From: Phaeocystidibacter marisrubri
Lineage (GTDB): Bacteria; Bacteroidota; Bacteroidia; Flavobacteriales; Schleiferiaceae
DNA length: 64,000 nt
Direction: 5' to 3'
Assembly (NCBI RefSeq): GCF_008933165.1
Contig: NZ_WBVQ01000001.1
Location: 1,578,621 to 1,642,620, forward strand
How positions within the stretch are numbered: the first letter of the stretch is position 1; the number at the start of each line of letters is the position of its first letter. Of the stretch, positions 63,277-64,000 are shown piece by piece. Under the pieces are notes generated by a model. The model had not been told where the DNA came from, made no database searches, and saw only the letters and a list, made by a program, of their open reading frames with translations. A program made the translations under genes and the position numbers.

Positions 63277-63673
63277 TTACCCATAAGAAAGTAGCACAGA
63301 GTAAGTATAGTTTGGTCAAGGTTAGTGGTGAGTAGGATGTAGTTTTAGTAGGTTCTCGCCATTTAAACTACTTGACTCTGTGTTCATTCAATGAAGGTCC
63401 AGTTGATTTGATGAAGTCGCAATCATTTGCAATGTACTTTTTCATTTCTTCTGGTTCCTTCATTGTTCATTTGAAGGTAATTTTCCCTAAAACAAGACAG
63501 TTAGAAGTACATTTTTGAAGCGTTCATATTGAAGACTTTAAAGTTCACCGAGTACCATATTCTTACTCTAACAAGCAAAGAACTTGAATTTGGAGTCACA
63601 AGTATTATTTACTCGTCTTTTGAGACCATAGAAATTGTATCGAACTGATTAAAACCATACTATGCACATAACA
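63277..63673. other. AT-rich non-coding stretch with nested inverted repeat 2
   Basis: About 400 bases with no supported gene. It contains a second ~88-nt nested inverted repeat: outer arms CACAGAGTAAGTATAGTTT (63295-63313) and AAACTACTTGACTCTGTG (63365-63382), inner stem TGGTGAG/CTCGCCA (63326-63332 with 63355-63361). No T run follows. The remaining 290 bases show nothing I recognise. Confidence 0.6.
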
Positions 63674-64000
63674 TTATTTGTGATCATCTCGTGCACTTTG
63701 CGTAGCTGTATCTAAATCTACAATCGATTTACTTGATACAATCCAGGCGTCATCTAACCTATTTCCCCTGTTCTTTTCAAATCGCGCATAATTCAAATCA
63801 AAGGTTTCATCGACTTTATGAACTTTGATGGATACAGGAGCATCATAATCAGCCGTCACTCCCCCGCGCGTGCCACCTTCTCCGTTTTGTTGGAAAATGA
63901 CAATGAACACCGTGTTTGGGTATTCGTTTCTCAGCTCATCAAATCGCTGGTTAGGGATGCCAAGCTTTTGCCATGAGTCGATGGCCACCACATCAAATAA
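63674..64000 (-). CDS. C-terminal part of a RecA/DnaB-like P-loop ATPase, runs off the right edge
   Basis: About 109 visible residues; the frame is open beyond 64000, so the start is not here. LFDVVAIDSWQKLG has the form of a Walker B strand, FIVIFQQNGEGGTRGGVTADYDAPVSIKV is the next strand with the Q-rich turn of RecA/DnaB-type ATPases, and NYARFEKNRGNRLDDAWIV closes the core. Such a protein suits the replication or mobilisation module of a mobile element. Its exact kind (helicase, partition, packaging) cannot be told from this fragment. Confidence 0.6.
   Translation of the reverse strand, partial: LFDVVAIDSWQKLGIPNQRFDELRNEYPNTVFIVIFQQNGEGGTRGGVTADYDAPVSIKVHKVDETFDLNYARFEKNRGNRLDDAWIVSSKSIVDLDTATQSARDDHK

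Noticed and set aside
62742..63382. Integron attC sites bracketing a gene cassette
   Set aside because: Size and position after stop codons fit, but the 5' and 3' ends carry no GTTRRRY or RYYYAAC boxes, the two sites are not alike, and no integrase is in view.

Overview
The window is chromosomal DNA of a Bacteroidota bacterium, most likely a marine-type member of the Flavobacteriales. The evidence is several type IX secretion (T9SS) type A C-terminal sorting domains, SusC/RagA-style and heme-type TonB-dependent receptors with CarboxypepD_reg-like N-termini, HmuY-like proteins, a bacillithiol enzyme (BshB1), class A RNase P RNA, and repeated use of the Bacteroidota promoter -7 box (TAnnTTTG) with few strong Shine-Dalgarno sites. 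I cannot name the genus from sequence alone.

Layout: 1-4.9 kb holds a 5'-truncated POT peptide transporter, a periplasmic thioredoxin-fold protein, a conserved small protein and a three-gene arsenic operon (arsR-arsC-acr3, minus strand) whose operator arms enclose the putative -7 promoter box. 4.9-10.2 kb holds a T9SS-exported Asp-box (BNR) protein with a small lipoprotein, then a one-TM protein and a heme-type TonB receptor. 10.2-10.7 kb is a non-coding stretch with a long degenerate heptanucleotide repeat. 10.7-16.7 kb is housekeeping/redox: trxB, a Nudix-type regulator, trxA, tRNA-His, a YeiH-type exporter, a glycosyltransferase, bshB1 and a glutathione peroxidase. 16.8-20.5 kb has an ECF sigma factor, overlapped by a protein that looks like an inner-membrane anti-sigma segment joined by a ~240-residue low-complexity linker to an outer-membrane beta-barrel, plus a PKD/T9SS protein.

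20.5-29.5 kb is a tightly packed plus-strand array: cytochrome c maturation (ccmB, ccmC, ccmD-like, ccmE, ccmF) followed without a break by a DUF2520-type protein, a KdsC-like phosphatase, a UbiA prenyltransferase, maf and nhaC. corA, a small membrane protein, rnpB and a Smr-domain protein follow on the minus strand (29.5-32.0 kb). 32.1-45.4 kb is occupied by two giant tandem paralogous T9SS surface proteins (about 2319 and 2041 aa) made of alternating MAM-like and fibronectin-III-like modules. 45.6-52.2 kb has a solitary LuxR-type regulator and a heme-uptake locus: a T9SS-sorted HmuY-like protein, a DUF6607-type protein, a TonB receptor and a second, lipoprotein HmuY-like protein, with a c-type cytochrome alongside. 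52.2-57.2 kb contains outer-membrane proteins, a lipoprotein with the catalytic Cys pair of formylglycine-generating enzyme, and a FadL-type porin.

At 57280-57322 there is a 3' half of a tRNA-Arg(TCT) gene followed, in its own direction, by a terminator. Everything to its right (57.3-64.0 kb) is visibly more AT-rich and looks like the left end of an integrated element. It carries a LytTR regulator, a 12-repeat Kelch/T9SS surface protein, a 57-aa secreted peptide with a PEP/PID-CTERM-like tail, a detached T9SS sorting-domain fragment, two nested ~90-nt inverted repeats, and the end of a RecA/DnaB-like ATPase running off the window.

The connecting themes are heme (two TonB heme-type receptors, two HmuY-like proteins, c-type cytochrome assembly and one c-type cytochrome), thiol redox control (two thioredoxins, TrxB, GPx, BshB1) and T9SS surface display.
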